The notes under the pieces were generated by a model. The model had not been told where the DNA came from and made no database searches. It saw only the letters and a list, made by a program, of their open reading frames with translations. 64,000 nt of DNA. Source: Tenggerimyces flavus. Lineage in GTDB: Bacteria; Actinomycetota; Actinomycetes; Propionibacteriales; Actinopolymorphaceae. This document shows positions 1 through 7,716 of the stretch, piece after piece. The position numbers were made by a program, and so were the translations under genes. Positions within the stretch are counted from its first letter, which is position 1, and every line of letters starts with the position of its first letter. The DNA lies in assembly GCF_016907715.1 (NCBI RefSeq), contig NZ_JAFBCM010000001.1, positions 5,332,001 to 5,396,000 of the forward strand, given 5' to 3'.

Positions 1-527
1 GCGTTCGGGCCTTTGTCCTTGGTGAGCTGCAAGGCCTGCTTGACGTTCGGGTAGACGATCGTGTCGATGATGTCGAGGTACTTGCTGCCGTACTTGCGTT
101 CGCACGGGTTGCCGAAGCCGCCGGTGGACAGGCCGGCGAGCGCGCACTCCTGGATCGCCGTGCCGAACAGCCCGCCGTCGTTGCCGCCGATGCTGATCGT
201 GATCAGGTCGGTCGCTTCGTCGACGGCGTTGAGCTGGGCGGGAGTGCCGGGGTACTGCGCCTCATTGAAGTCGTTGGTCGCCGCGCCGCCACAGGTCCGG
301 TCGTCGAGGTTCGCGCCGATGCTCGCCGCGAGGACGTGCGGGTAGTTGCGGCTCGACTGCAGGCAGAGCGGGTTGCGGTTCTTGACGATCGGCAGCACGC
401 CGGAGCCTGCCGCGTAGGAGTCGCCGAGGGCGACGTACTCGACCGGTTCGTCCGCCTGCGCGACCGCGGGGGCGGCCAGCAGTCCAACCGTCGTGCTCAG
501 CGCCACCAGCGCCACACGAATCCTCAT
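1..527 (-). CDS. Secreted SGNH/GDSL hydrolase (C-terminus cut by window edge)
   Basis: Probable exported esterase/lipase of the SGNH hydrolase superfamily. The N-terminus is a Sec signal peptide (residues 1 to about 26, hydrophobic core ending AVAQA). Block I is GDSY at 35-38, with Ser37 the expected nucleophile. Block II glycine lies in CGGAATNDF (79-87), and block III is GGND at 114-117. The distal DxxH block would lie beyond the window edge. The ATG at 525-527 is preceded by GGGAGG six bases upstream, but that Shine-Dalgarno sits inside a perfect hairpin (separate entry). About 175 residues are visible. Substrate cannot be told; related actinobacterial proteins act on acyl esters outside the cell. 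Confidence 0.85.
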   Translation of the reverse strand, partial: MRIRVALVALSTTVGLLAAPAVAQADEPVEYVALGDSYAAGSGVLPIVKNRNPLCLQSSRNYPHVLAASIGANLDDRTCGGAATNDFNEAQYPGTPAQLNAVDEATDLITISIGGNDGGLFGTAIQECALAGLSTGGFGNPCERKYGSKYLDIIDTIVYPNVKQALQLTKDKGPN

Positions 528-531
528 GGGC

Positions 532-567
532 AGCCTCCCGCGTTACTCGTCGGTAACGCGGGAGGCT
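532..567 (-). promoter_or_regulatory. Perfect 15-bp hairpin covering the ribosome-binding site of the SGNH hydrolase gene
   Basis: Arms 532-546 and 553-567 are exactly complementary around a six-base loop (547-552). Read on the minus strand, the start-proximal arm contains GGGAGG at 534-539, which is the only good Shine-Dalgarno for the ATG at 525-527. In RNA the ribosome site would be fully paired. As DNA it is also a possible operator: the centre has the TTAC/GTAA half-site look of TetR-type sites. Which of the two it is cannot be decided from sequence. Confidence 0.7.
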
Positions 568-635
568 ACGCCCACCCTCAGCAACCGGTCAATGGCCGAC
601 CGTGAGTTGGCATGCCCGTCTTAACCGCCTGCGCG

Positions 636-711
636 GTGATCATGTACGTGATCATGAAAGCGAACCCGGCGTATACGACCAGTTTGGCTTCATGATCACG
701 TACATGATCAC
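636..711 (-). repeat. Dispersed stem-loop repeat, copy A (76 bp)
   Basis: Arms 636-658 and 689-711 are a perfect 23-bp inverted repeat of alternating TGATCA/CATG motifs, around a 30-base loop. The same element, including a similar loop, recurs at 60851-60925 in the opposite orientation. It sits in the 200-bp gap upstream of the SGNH hydrolase and downstream of the small monooxygenase gene. It is AT-richer than its surroundings and has no T-run, so a simple intrinsic terminator is unlikely. Confidence 0.8.
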
Positions 712-731
712 GGGCGAGCGCCGCCCGCTGC

Positions 732-1031
732 TCAGAGGTGGCTGGCGACCAGCTCGTGGTCGAGCTCGACGAACTCGACGATCTCGTTCGCGAACTGGCC
801 CGCGATCAGCTTGTTGTAGACCTCCGAGGTCGTGTGCGCGTCGTAGGCGGCCTGGTCGGCGAAGTGCTCGACGAACAGCAGGTAGTCGGGCCGGTTCTTG
901 TCCCGGTACACGCGGAACGACACCGTTCCCGGCTCCTGACCAGGCCCGATCGGCGCGAACTCGCGGACGAGCTCCTCCATCGCAGCTTGGCGGCCGGGCT
1001 TGAGCTCGATCGGGAAGACCTTCACCAACAT
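732..1031 (-). CDS. Antibiotic biosynthesis monooxygenase (ABM) domain protein
   Basis: Small single-domain protein of 99 residues, the usual length for the dimeric ferredoxin-like ABM/YgiN fold. Recognisable blocks are the N-terminal KVFPIELKPG, the central FRVYRDKNRPDYLLFVEHF and the AYDAHTTSE segment. Members oxidise quinol-like or polyketide substrates without cofactor, or degrade haem; the substrate here is unknown. The start chosen is the ATG at 1029-1031, because GAGGAG (1041-1046) lies nine bases upstream; the ATG at 1052 would place that site inside the gene. It is divergent from the Ada/AlkA-like gene across about 170 bp. Confidence 0.75.
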   Translation of the reverse strand: MLVKVFPIELKPGRQAAMEELVREFAPIGPGQEPGTVSFRVYRDKNRPDYLLFVEHFADQAAYDAHTTSEVYNKLIAGQFANEIVEFVELDHELVASHL

Positions 1032-1199
1032 GGGGTGTTTCTCCTCATTCATCGGGGGGATCGAACGAGTCCCATCCTTCGACTTCGGCGGTCTCGGGTC
1101 TGGCCGGATCTGGTCCTGCAGTGGACGGATTCGGACCTACCGAACGCGAGGTCCGAATCCGGCTAGTCCGTTGTCGGTGCTCCCGGTAGAACGGACAGT

Positions 1200-2363
1200 G
1201 TGACCACGTACTCAGCCGTCCGAACGACCGGCATCTACTGCCGCCCGGGCTGCGGCGCGCGGCCTCGGGCGGAGAACGTCACGACGTTCGAGCTCGCCGC
1301 CGCGGCCGAGGCCGCCGGCTTCCGCGCGTGCCTGCGCTGCCGCCCGTACCGCGTGGCTGGCGAGGTCTCCCCCACGTCGCCCGAGCTGGTGTGCCGGGCC
1401 GTACGCCTCGTCCTCGACGGCGCACTGGACGACGCGACCGAGGAACAGCTCGGCCACCGGATCGGCGTCTCGGCCAGGCATCTGCGCCGGCTGTTCCACG
1501 AGCACCTCGGCGTGACGCCGACGCAGCTCGCGCTGTCGCGGCGGGCGCATTTCGCGCGCCGGCTGCTGGACGACTCCGACCTGTCGATCGCGCAGATCGC
1601 GTTCGCGTCGGGGTTCGGCAGCATCCGGCACTTCAACCGGGCGATGCGCGAGGTGTTCCGTTCGTCGCCGAAGGAGCTGCGCGACCGGCGCCGGCGGCAC
1701 GACCGGCTGCTGACGGACGGCGGGTTGGGGCTGCGGATCCCGTACGAGCAGCCGTACGACTTCGGCGCGGCGCTCTCGTTCCTCGCCGCGCGGGTCATCC
1801 CGGGCGTCGACTCGGTGGAGGACGGAACGTACCGCCGCACGATCATGCTCGACGGCGGGCCGGGCGTACTCGAGCTCAGCGTGGGCGGCCCGGACCATCT
1901 GGTGCTGGTGGCACATCTGCCTTACTGGGAAGGGCTTATCCACGTCGTCTCGCGGGCCGCGCAGGTGGCGGGCATCGGGCTGGAGCAGCCCGGGGCTTGG
2001 GGCTCGTTCGAGGCGGGTGTGCAGTTGCTGGCCGTGCAGTCGTCGGCGCAGTCCGGGCTCGGCGGTTTGGTGCGATCACTGGGCACCTTCGTCCCGGGCC
2101 TGACCCACGGTCTGGCCTACGCCTTCCCCTCGGCCGAGGTGGTAGCGAGCGCCGATGTGGAGGCGCTGGGACTGCCGGCGACGGTGCGGGAGTTGGCCGT
2201 ACGCGTACACGCGGGCGAGGTGCGGCTCGACGGCGCGGCCAGCCTGGACGAGCTGATCTCGTCGCTGCTGTCGATCCCCGACGTCGAGCCCACCACGGCC
2301 CACGCGTTGGCGACTCGTCTCGGCTATCAGGCAGCGGTACCGATCGGGTTGTCGATCACGTAA
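1200..2363 (+). CDS. Ada/AlkA-like protein, N-terminally short and with a degenerate glycosylase domain
   Basis: Fusion with the architecture of the actinobacterial Ada-AlkA adaptive-response proteins. Residues 1-50 are the zinc-bound methyl-acceptor domain (Cys14, Cys18, Cys44, Cys47, in IYCRPGC and RACLRC). Residues about 60-160 are an AraC-type double helix-turn-helix (SIAQIAFASGFGSIRHFNR). Residues about 175-387 align with AlkA 3-methyladenine glycosylase. Oddities: the GTG start at 1200 leaves out roughly 20 residues that normally precede AVRTTGIYCRP. In the glycosylase part, the usual helix-hairpin-helix LPGIGPWTA is IPDVEPTTA, and the region that should carry the catalytic Asp reads AAVPIGLSIT. 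Regulation by methylated DNA could survive while base excision probably does not. A decaying gene is the alternative. Confidence 0.75.
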   Translation: MTTYSAVRTTGIYCRPGCGARPRAENVTTFELAAAAEAAGFRACLRCRPYRVAGEVSPTSPELVCRAVRLVLDGALDDATEEQLGHRIGVSARHLRRLFHEHLGVTPTQLALSRRAHFARRLLDDSDLSIAQIAFASGFGSIRHFNRAMREVFRSSPKELRDRRRRHDRLLTDGGLGLRIPYEQPYDFGAALSFLAARVIPGVDSVEDGTYRRTIMLDGGPGVLELSVGGPDHLVLVAHLPYWEGLIHVVSRAAQVAGIGLEQPGAWGSFEAGVQLLAVQSSAQSGLGGLVRSLGTFVPGLTHGLAYAFPSAEVVASADVEALGLPATVRELAVRVHAGEVRLDGAASLDELISSLLSIPDVEPTTAHALATRLGYQAAVPIGLSIT

Positions 2364-2397
2364 CGCCAGCGGCCATGATCGTCATGACTCACACCGC

Positions 2398-3327
2398 TTA
2401 TCGCGGCAGGTAGTCCTCCCGCCGTAGTGCCTGGCCATCGATCACCGCTGCGCTGTAGATCCCCTGCCCTGGTGTCACGCCGTTCAGATCGGTGAACCCG
2501 TACTCCACCGAGAGTTGCTCCGCGTACATCGTCCGGCAGTTCCATCGCGCCACCTCGGGATCGCTCGCCAGCGCGACCACCGCGCGACCGGTGAAGCGCG
2601 GGCTCTCCGACCGGAGCCAGAAGCTGTGGCGGTGCTCCGGGTCGCGCCAGTAGTAGTCCTGCCAGTTCTCCTCGGTGACCTCGGCCCACTCGAGCATCTC
2701 CTCCGAGCGCAGCCACCCGGGCGAGATCGCCACGCCGGTGATCCCGTACGGCTTGCCGTCGGTGCCATAGCCCACAGCCAGCCGCATCACCGACTTCTTG
2801 CACAGGTCGTAGAACAGGTTGTCGTGGTACATGTCCGGCGCGCCGTCGGTGATGCCGATCATCAAGCCCTTCTGGCGTTTCGCCATCAGCGGCGCGACGA
2901 ACCAGCTGGTGATCACGTGCGTGTCGACCGCGTTGCGGAGGATCCCGAGCCGGTGCTCGAGATCGTGCTCCCAGAACGGCTTGGCGTGGTTGTCGGTCAG
3001 CTCCCCCTGCCCACCCCAGATGTCGTTGACCAGCAGGTCGATCCGCCCGTTCTGCTCCTGCTCGATCCGCGCGACCAGCGCGCGCACCTGCTCGATGTCC
3101 ATGTGGTCGACCTGCACGGCGATGCCGGTGCCGCCGGCCTCGTTCACGAGCTCGGCGGTCTCCTCGATGGTCTCCGGCCGGTTCAGCGGCGATCGCTGGG
3201 CGCGCGTCGTCCGCCCCGTGCAGTACACGGTCGCGCCCGCGACGCCGAGCTCGATCGCGATCCCGCGGCCGGCGCCGCGGGTCGCGCCGGTCACCAGGGC
3301 GACCTGTCCTTCGAGTGCTCTCGTCAT
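2398..3327 (-). CDS. Short-chain dehydrogenase/reductase, DHRS1-like
   Basis: NAD(P)-dependent oxidoreductase of 309 residues. The cofactor loop is TGATRGAG (13-20) and the catalytic pair is Tyr173/Lys177 (YDLCK). The usual NNAG motif is replaced by LLVNDIWGG, as in the longer DHRS1-like SDRs, and the protein is about 50 residues longer than a classical SDR at the C-terminus, also typical of that group. The ATG at 3325-3327 is chosen because residues 1-8 lead directly into the first beta strand. It is divergent from the acetyltransferase at 3373, with 45 bp between starts, and convergent with the Ada/AlkA-like gene. Substrate unknown. Confidence 0.8.
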   Translation of the reverse strand: MTRALEGQVALVTGATRGAGRGIAIELGVAGATVYCTGRTTRAQRSPLNRPETIEETAELVNEAGGTGIAVQVDHMDIEQVRALVARIEQEQNGRIDLLVNDIWGGQGELTDNHAKPFWEHDLEHRLGILRNAVDTHVITSWFVAPLMAKRQKGLMIGITDGAPDMYHDNLFYDLCKKSVMRLAVGYGTDGKPYGITGVAISPGWLRSEEMLEWAEVTEENWQDYYWRDPEHRHSFWLRSESPRFTGRAVVALASDPEVARWNCRTMYAEQLSVEYGFTDLNGVTPGQGIYSAAVIDGQALRREDYLPR

Positions 3328-3372
3328 GCCTGGGACGATGCCACTCCGCACCGACAGGTCTGGGAGGAAGCG

Positions 3373-3885
3373 ATGACGGGGGTCGAGGTCGTGGAGCTGG
3401 GCGATCCCGCGCGACAACGGGACGCCACCACCTTGGTGTTCGAGTACTTCGCGCTCACGGCCGTCGAGATCGACCGGCCGGTGCCGGAGCGGGTGACGGA
3501 TCTGCCCCCGAGCCTGCGGGTCGAGTGCGAGGACCTCGCGGCGGCCTATCCCGAGCCGGGGTTCGTGCTGGTCGCGTACGTCGACGGCGAGCCCGCCGGC
3601 GTCGTCGGACTCAAGGCACCAGGCGAGGTCAAGCGGCTGTACGTACGACCCGAGCACCGCTCGAACGGTGTCGGCCGGCGGCTGATGGAGCACCTGCATG
3701 AGCGCGCCGCGGAACGAGGCATGCGGCGGGTCGTCCTCGATGTCCTCCCCAGCCGGAAGCAGGTCATCGACTTCTACCGCCGCCTCGGCTACACCGACAT
3801 CGACCCGCCGCCGGGCGAAACCTTCCCGATGCTCTACCTGGCGCGAAATGTCGAGAACGGCGACGCCCGACCGTGTGAAGGGTGA
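3373..3885 (+). CDS. GNAT-family N-acetyltransferase
   Basis: Acetyl-CoA-dependent N-acetyltransferase of 170 residues. The acetyl-CoA pyrophosphate loop is in the segment LYVRPEHRSNGVGRRLM (RSNGVG is the Q/R-x-x-G-x-G/A motif), and the C-terminal VIDFYRRLGY is the conserved beta5-alpha4 region of GNAT enzymes. The ATG at 3373 follows GGGAGG at 3362-3367. It begins a short same-strand run with the RibD-like and YCII genes, 27 bp from the next gene. Acceptor substrate not recognisable. Confidence 0.8.
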   Translation: MTGVEVVELGDPARQRDATTLVFEYFALTAVEIDRPVPERVTDLPPSLRVECEDLAAAYPEPGFVLVAYVDGEPAGVVGLKAPGEVKRLYVRPEHRSNGVGRRLMEHLHERAAERGMRRVVLDVLPSRKQVIDFYRRLGYTDIDPPPGETFPMLYLARNVENGDARPCEG

Positions 3886-3912
3886 CAACCCCACCACGGG
3901 AAGGATCCAGCC

Positions 3913-4494
3913 ATGAGCCGCCGCATCGTCGTCGTCAACTTCCAGTCGCTCGATGGAGTCATCCAGTCCGTCCTCTTCCCCGACGAGGACACCGAGGGTG
4001 GCTTCGACCGTGGCGGCTGGGTGCCGCCGTACGTCGACGAGACCGTCGCACGCGTCATGAAGGAGGCGACGACGAAGGCGGGCGGCATGCTGCTCGGGCG
4101 GAAGACGTACGAGGCCTTCGCCTCCATCTGGCCGCACCAGTCCGAGGACGACCCCGCGGTCGCGGCGATGAACAGGATGCCCAAGTACGTCGCGTCCACC
4201 ACTCTCCGCGAGGGCACGTGGGCGCATACGGTCATCCTCGACGACGTGCCCGAAGCCGTCGCCAAGCTGAAGCACGAGGACGGCGCCGACCTCGTCGTCT
4301 TCGGCAGCGGCCAGCTGCTCCAGACGCTCCGCGAGCACGACCTGGTCGACGAGTACCAGCTGCTCACGTTCCCGATCGTCCTCGGCAAGGGCAAGCGGAT
4401 GTTCCCCGACGGTGCGCAGGCGAAGCTCGGCCTCGTCGACGTCGTGACAGCCGGCAGCGGCGTGGTCATCGCGACGTACCGCCCGACCAGGTAG
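3913..4494 (+). CDS. Dihydrofolate-reductase-like (RibD C-terminal domain) protein
   Basis: Protein of 193 residues with the fold of RibD C-terminal/dihydrofolate reductase domains. Visible landmarks are the N-terminal VNFQSLDGVIQ, the NADPH-contacting GGMLLGRKTYEAFASIW, VVFGSGQLLQTL (the GS-Q segment), and PIVLGKGKRMF. Such stand-alone proteins are common in actinobacteria and are not the essential folate enzyme; their substrates are unknown. The start is supported by GGAAGGA upstream. It is separated by only four bases from the YCII gene, so they are probably cotranscribed. Confidence 0.8.
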   Translation: MSRRIVVVNFQSLDGVIQSVLFPDEDTEGGFDRGGWVPPYVDETVARVMKEATTKAGGMLLGRKTYEAFASIWPHQSEDDPAVAAMNRMPKYVASTTLREGTWAHTVILDDVPEAVAKLKHEDGADLVVFGSGQLLQTLREHDLVDEYQLLTFPIVLGKGKRMFPDGAQAKLGLVDVVTAGSGVVIATYRPTR

Positions 4495-4498
4495 GAAG

Positions 4499-4828
4499 GT
4501 GCACATGACGCAGTACCTGCTCAGCATCTACCAGCCCGACCACGACCCGGTCGACGACGTCGGCCAGGTCGCGCGCGACGTCGACGCGGTCGAGGCCGCG
4601 GGCAAGGCCGCCGGCGCCTGGGTCTTCGCCGGCGGCCTCGGCTCGGGCGCGCGGGTCGTACGGAAGGGCCTCGTCACCGACGGCCCATACGTCGAGGGCA
4701 AGGAACACGTCGGCGGCTTCGTGGTCATCGACGTCGGCACGTACGACGAGGCCCTCGACTGGGCCAAGCGCCTGAGCGACGCCGCTACCCTGCCGGTCGA
4801 GGTCCGCTCTCTGGACTGGGCACGGTGA
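4499..4828 (+). CDS. YCII/DGPF-domain protein
   Basis: Small protein of 109 residues belonging to the YCII-related DGPF group. The signature is TDGPYVEGKEHVGGF at about residues 60-74, followed by the YDEALDWAKRL helix. These dimeric alpha/beta proteins often sit with ECF sigma factors or RibD-like enzymes and have no assigned reaction. The gene follows the RibD-like gene by four bases. Its 3' end overlaps the convergent transglutaminase-like gene by 44 bases. Confidence 0.85.
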   Translation: MHMTQYLLSIYQPDHDPVDDVGQVARDVDAVEAAGKAAGAWVFAGGLGSGARVVRKGLVTDGPYVEGKEHVGGFVVIDVGTYDEALDWAKRLSDAATLPVEVRSLDWAR

Positions 4829-6026
4829 CGCGGTAGCGCACCTCGCCAGCCGGGAACTCTCCGTACGGCGTCACGACGGCGAGAGGCGCCACGTGCTCCC
4901 CAGCCGACAGCTCCAGCGTGCCAAGGACCCCGCGCACGTACGGATGCGACGATGTGAACGTCAACACCGGCTCGCGCACGGTCCCGGCCAGCCCGACGGC
5001 CACGTCGTGCATCGACGGGTACGCCACCGCGGGATCGCGGACGACGCGCTCGGGCCGCATCAGCCGCAGCTGCTGAACGACGGGCACGAACGACGCACCA
5101 TCGCCCCAGGCGACACCCGTCGTCCAGCCGCTCGCGAAGTATTGCCACCAAGCCGACGCCGTCGCCTCGTCGTAGCTCTCGACGAGCCCGTTCATGCGCG
5201 GCACCTCGCCGCCCTTGAGGAGACCGTGGCGGAGCGCCGGCAGGCCGAGTGGATCGCCTTGCTGGGTTGACCAATAGGCGCCGTTCTGCCCGTCGAGGAT
5301 CACCCACCGGCCAAGGTCGTCGATCCACGCCTCCGACACGACATGCGACCGCCCGAGGCCCACGTGGTGGTCACGGCTGTAGAGGAACACGCGCCGCGCG
5401 GGGATGCCGACCGCGTTCAGCGCCTGGGTCAGCACGATGCTGTACTCGACGCACGCGAACCGCTCCCCCGCGGCCACGCGCTCCAGCACGTGTACGGCGT
5501 CGATCAGCTCGACGTGGTCGTTCGCGTGCTCCCACCGCGTGTGCACCCAGGTCAACAACGCCTTAGCGGTCGCCCAGGCACTCGCGTGAACCGGCGGCAG
5601 CAGCTCCCGGAGCAGGGCCACGCGATCGCCGGCGATGCGCTCGAACTCGAGCGGAACGTGCGGAGCCGGGTCCGGGAAGGAGAGCAACTCGACCGAAGGC
5701 GGTGGAACGCTCCGGACCAACCCGTCCTGGTCGCCGAACCACTCGGCAAGCTCCTCACCGAACAGCGAAGGCTGACAGAAGCCCGCAGCGAGAGCCTCGT
5801 CGAGCAGCTTCCGCGCCTCCCCCGCCCGCCCCAACCGCGCCGCCGCGAGAGCGCAGCCCGGCGCCCACAGGTGCGGCCACACCTCGGCGTCCGACCGCAG
5901 CTCGGAGACCAGCCCCAGCAGGTCCTCGTCCGCCTTGTCCCGCAGGAACCCCTCGGCGAGCAGCCGGAGCCGCGCGAGCGCAGGGTCGACGGGCACCTGC
6001 GCGTAGGGCGACTCATGAGCTGTCAC
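4785..6026 (-). CDS. Transglutaminase-like domain protein
   Basis: Protein of 413 residues. A helical N-terminal part (1 to about 110) resembles a repeat or scaffold region. It is followed by a transglutaminase/protease-like core with Cys192 in ERFACVEYSIVL, His228 in RSHVVSEAWI and Asp245 in WVILDGQNGA, the expected Cys-His-Asp order. About 110 residues of probable beta-rich C-terminal domain follow. There is no signal peptide, so it is probably cytoplasmic. The role is unknown; such proteins hydrolyse or cross-link amide bonds. The 3' end overlaps the YCII gene on the other strand. Confidence 0.65.
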   Translation of the reverse strand: MTAHESPYAQVPVDPALARLRLLAEGFLRDKADEDLLGLVSELRSDAEVWPHLWAPGCALAAARLGRAGEARKLLDEALAAGFCQPSLFGEELAEWFGDQDGLVRSVPPPSVELLSFPDPAPHVPLEFERIAGDRVALLRELLPPVHASAWATAKALLTWVHTRWEHANDHVELIDAVHVLERVAAGERFACVEYSIVLTQALNAVGIPARRVFLYSRDHHVGLGRSHVVSEAWIDDLGRWVILDGQNGAYWSTQQGDPLGLPALRHGLLKGGEVPRMNGLVESYDEATASAWWQYFASGWTTGVAWGDGASFVPVVQQLRLMRPERVVRDPAVAYPSMHDVAVGLAGTVREPVLTFTSSHPYVRGVLGTLELSAGEHVAPLAVVTPYGEFPAGEVRYRVTVPSPESGPRPAG

Positions 6027-6040
6027 CCGGAGATCGTGAA

Positions 6041-6114
6041 GGCTTGACGCGAAGCCGTCAAGATCACGTCAAGCTCAAGGTCCTTCCGAGGCACGCGGTC
6101 CTAGCGTCGCAGGC
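6041..6114 (+). promoter_or_regulatory. Direct-repeat operator and promoter upstream of the lysA-like pseudogene
   Basis: GTCAAG occurs at 6057-6062 and again at 6068-6073, an 11-bp period, with a further TCAAG at 6075-6079 and CTTGAC at 6043-6048. Eleven-base direct repeats are the usual layout for OmpR/PhoB-type response regulators. TAGCGT (6102-6107) is a good -10 and would place the transcript start next to the ATG at 6115, a leaderless arrangement. That ATG is not in frame with the lysA-like sequence, so the promoter has probably been joined to the wrong gene. Confidence 0.4.
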
Positions 6115-6118
6115 ATGG

Positions 6119-7201
6119 ATCCTTCACCTCAGGTGTTGCGGGTGCACGTACACGATCCGCGACGGCGCGCCCTGGCCACTCACCACCGAGCAGGGCGCCC
6201 TCGGCGACCTGCACGTCGGCGGCGTCAGCCTGGTGCAGCTCGCCGAACGCTTCGGCACCGCCGCCTACGTGGTCGACGAGCAAGACCTCCGCGCCCGCTG
6301 CCGCTGGTACAAGGAGGCCTTCCCGAACGCCGAGATCATCTACGCCGCCAAGGCGTTCTGGTGCGTCACCCCCGGCGTCGACCCGCGCACCCACGCGGCC
6401 ATCAACACCGGCGTCGTGGACCAGAAGTTCGGCCTGCCCTGGTCCGGCGGCGCGGTCCACGAGGCGGTACGAAGGATCGTCGAGCAACCGCTGCTGGAGT
6501 TCGCCGGGCTGCACTGCCACCTCGGCTCGCAGATCACCGACCCGACCGCGTTCGACCAGGCGATCGAGCGCGTGCTCACCCTCGCCGCGACCCTGCAGGG
6601 CGAGTACGGCGCCGCGCTCGCCGACCTCGACCTCGGCGGCGGCCACCCCGTGCGGTACGAGGCAGAGGATCCGCCGTTCTACCTGAGTACGTTCGCCGAC
6701 CACGTCCACCGCAAGGTGAACGAGGTCTGCGCCAAGCTGCGCATCGACGTACCGCGCCTCAGCCTCGAACCAGGTCGCGCGATCGCCGCCCGAGCCGGCG
6801 TCACCGTCTACCGCCTTGTGTCGGTGAAGCGCCTGCCGAACGGGCGGTGCTACGTCGCCGTCGACGGCGGGCTCGGCGACAACCCGCGCCCCGCGCTCTA
6901 CCAAGCCCGCTACACCGTGCGGTCGCTGAGCCGCGCCGACAACAGCCGGATGGAACCCATGAGCGTGGTCGGCAGGTACTGCGAAGCCGGCGACGTCATC
7001 GCGCACGACGTCCTGCTCCCCACCCACACCCACCCGGGCGACCTCCTCGCGGTCGCGACGACCGGCGCCTACCACCACTCGATGGCCTCGTCGTACAACC
7101 TCGTCGGCCGCCCGCCGGTGATCGCCGTCAACGGCGGCACGGCGAAGGTCGTCGTCCGAAGAGGGACCGAGAACGACCTGATGGAGCGCGATCTCGGCTA
7201 G
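6119..7201 (+). pseudogene. Diaminopimelate decarboxylase-like gene with a large internal deletion and no start
   Basis: The reading frame matches LysA, the PLP-dependent enzyme that makes lysine from meso-diaminopimelate. It has the N-terminal LAERFGTAAYVVDEQDLRAR, the PLP lysine segment YAAKAF, GLHCHLGSQ, LDLGGG, LSLEPGRAI, VDGGLGDNPRPALY, CEAGDVIAHD and ATGAYHHSMASSYN. After KAFWC (about 6364) it jumps directly to VTPGVDPRTHA. Roughly 75-85 residues found in all LysA proteins are missing, removing several strands of the TIM barrel. No ATG or GTG lies in frame before the conserved region; the first is a GTG inside it. The deletion keeps frame, so the remnant is either a recent pseudogene or an assembly collapse. 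A functional lysA is presumably elsewhere. Confidence 0.7.
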
Positions 7202-7695
7202 GTCACCTCGACGAGACGCGCGGAGACCAGCGCGCCGTCCGCGATCTCGAGGACGCCGAGCGTGCCATGCGGCTGCCGGCGACGATCCGTGGGCGAACCA
7301 GGGTTGAGGATGCGTACGCCGTAGCCCGACTGATCCAGGGGAATGTGCGAGTGCCCGAAGACGACCAAGCCGGCTTCGGGAAACAGCCGCCGCATCCGCG
7401 CGGCTCGGCCGTCCTTGTGCCCGGCGTCGTGGATCATGCCCACCCGCAGACCCTCGATCGTCACCTCGAGCGTCTCGGGAGCGCCCCACGCCGCGACGTC
7501 CGGACCGTCGTTGTTGCCCTGCACGACGTGCACCGGCGCGAACGCGGCCAGCTCGTCGAGCACGCTCGGCACACACACGTCACCGGCGTGCAGGATCAGC
7601 TCCGCGCCGTCCAGCTGCGCGGCGACCGCGGCCGGCATCGTCCGCCACCGGCGCGGCGCGTGTGTGTCGGAGATCGCGACGACCTTCATGCGCAC
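7198..7695 (-). CDS. YfcE/MJ0936-type metallophosphoesterase
   Basis: Phosphodiesterase of 165 residues with the full calcineurin-like metal set: DTH (10-12), HAGD, GNND, a central IHDAGHKDG and the C-terminal GHSH. The length and LNPGSPTDRRR near the C-terminus are typical of the YfcE/MJ0936 group, two-metal phosphodiesterases with an unknown natural substrate. A second in-frame ATG at 7689 (MKVVAISDTH) is an equally good start. The last four bases overlap the stop of the lysA-like pseudogene on the opposite strand. Confidence 0.85.
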   Translation of the reverse strand: MRMKVVAISDTHAPRRWRTMPAAVAAQLDGAELILHAGDVCVPSVLDELAAFAPVHVVQGNNDGPDVAAWGAPETLEVTIEGLRVGMIHDAGHKDGRAARMRRLFPEAGLVVFGHSHIPLDQSGYGVRILNPGSPTDRRRQPHGTLGVLEIADGALVSARLVEVT

Positions 7696-7716
7696 ATCAT
7701 GGCGCCAGGGATGAGG

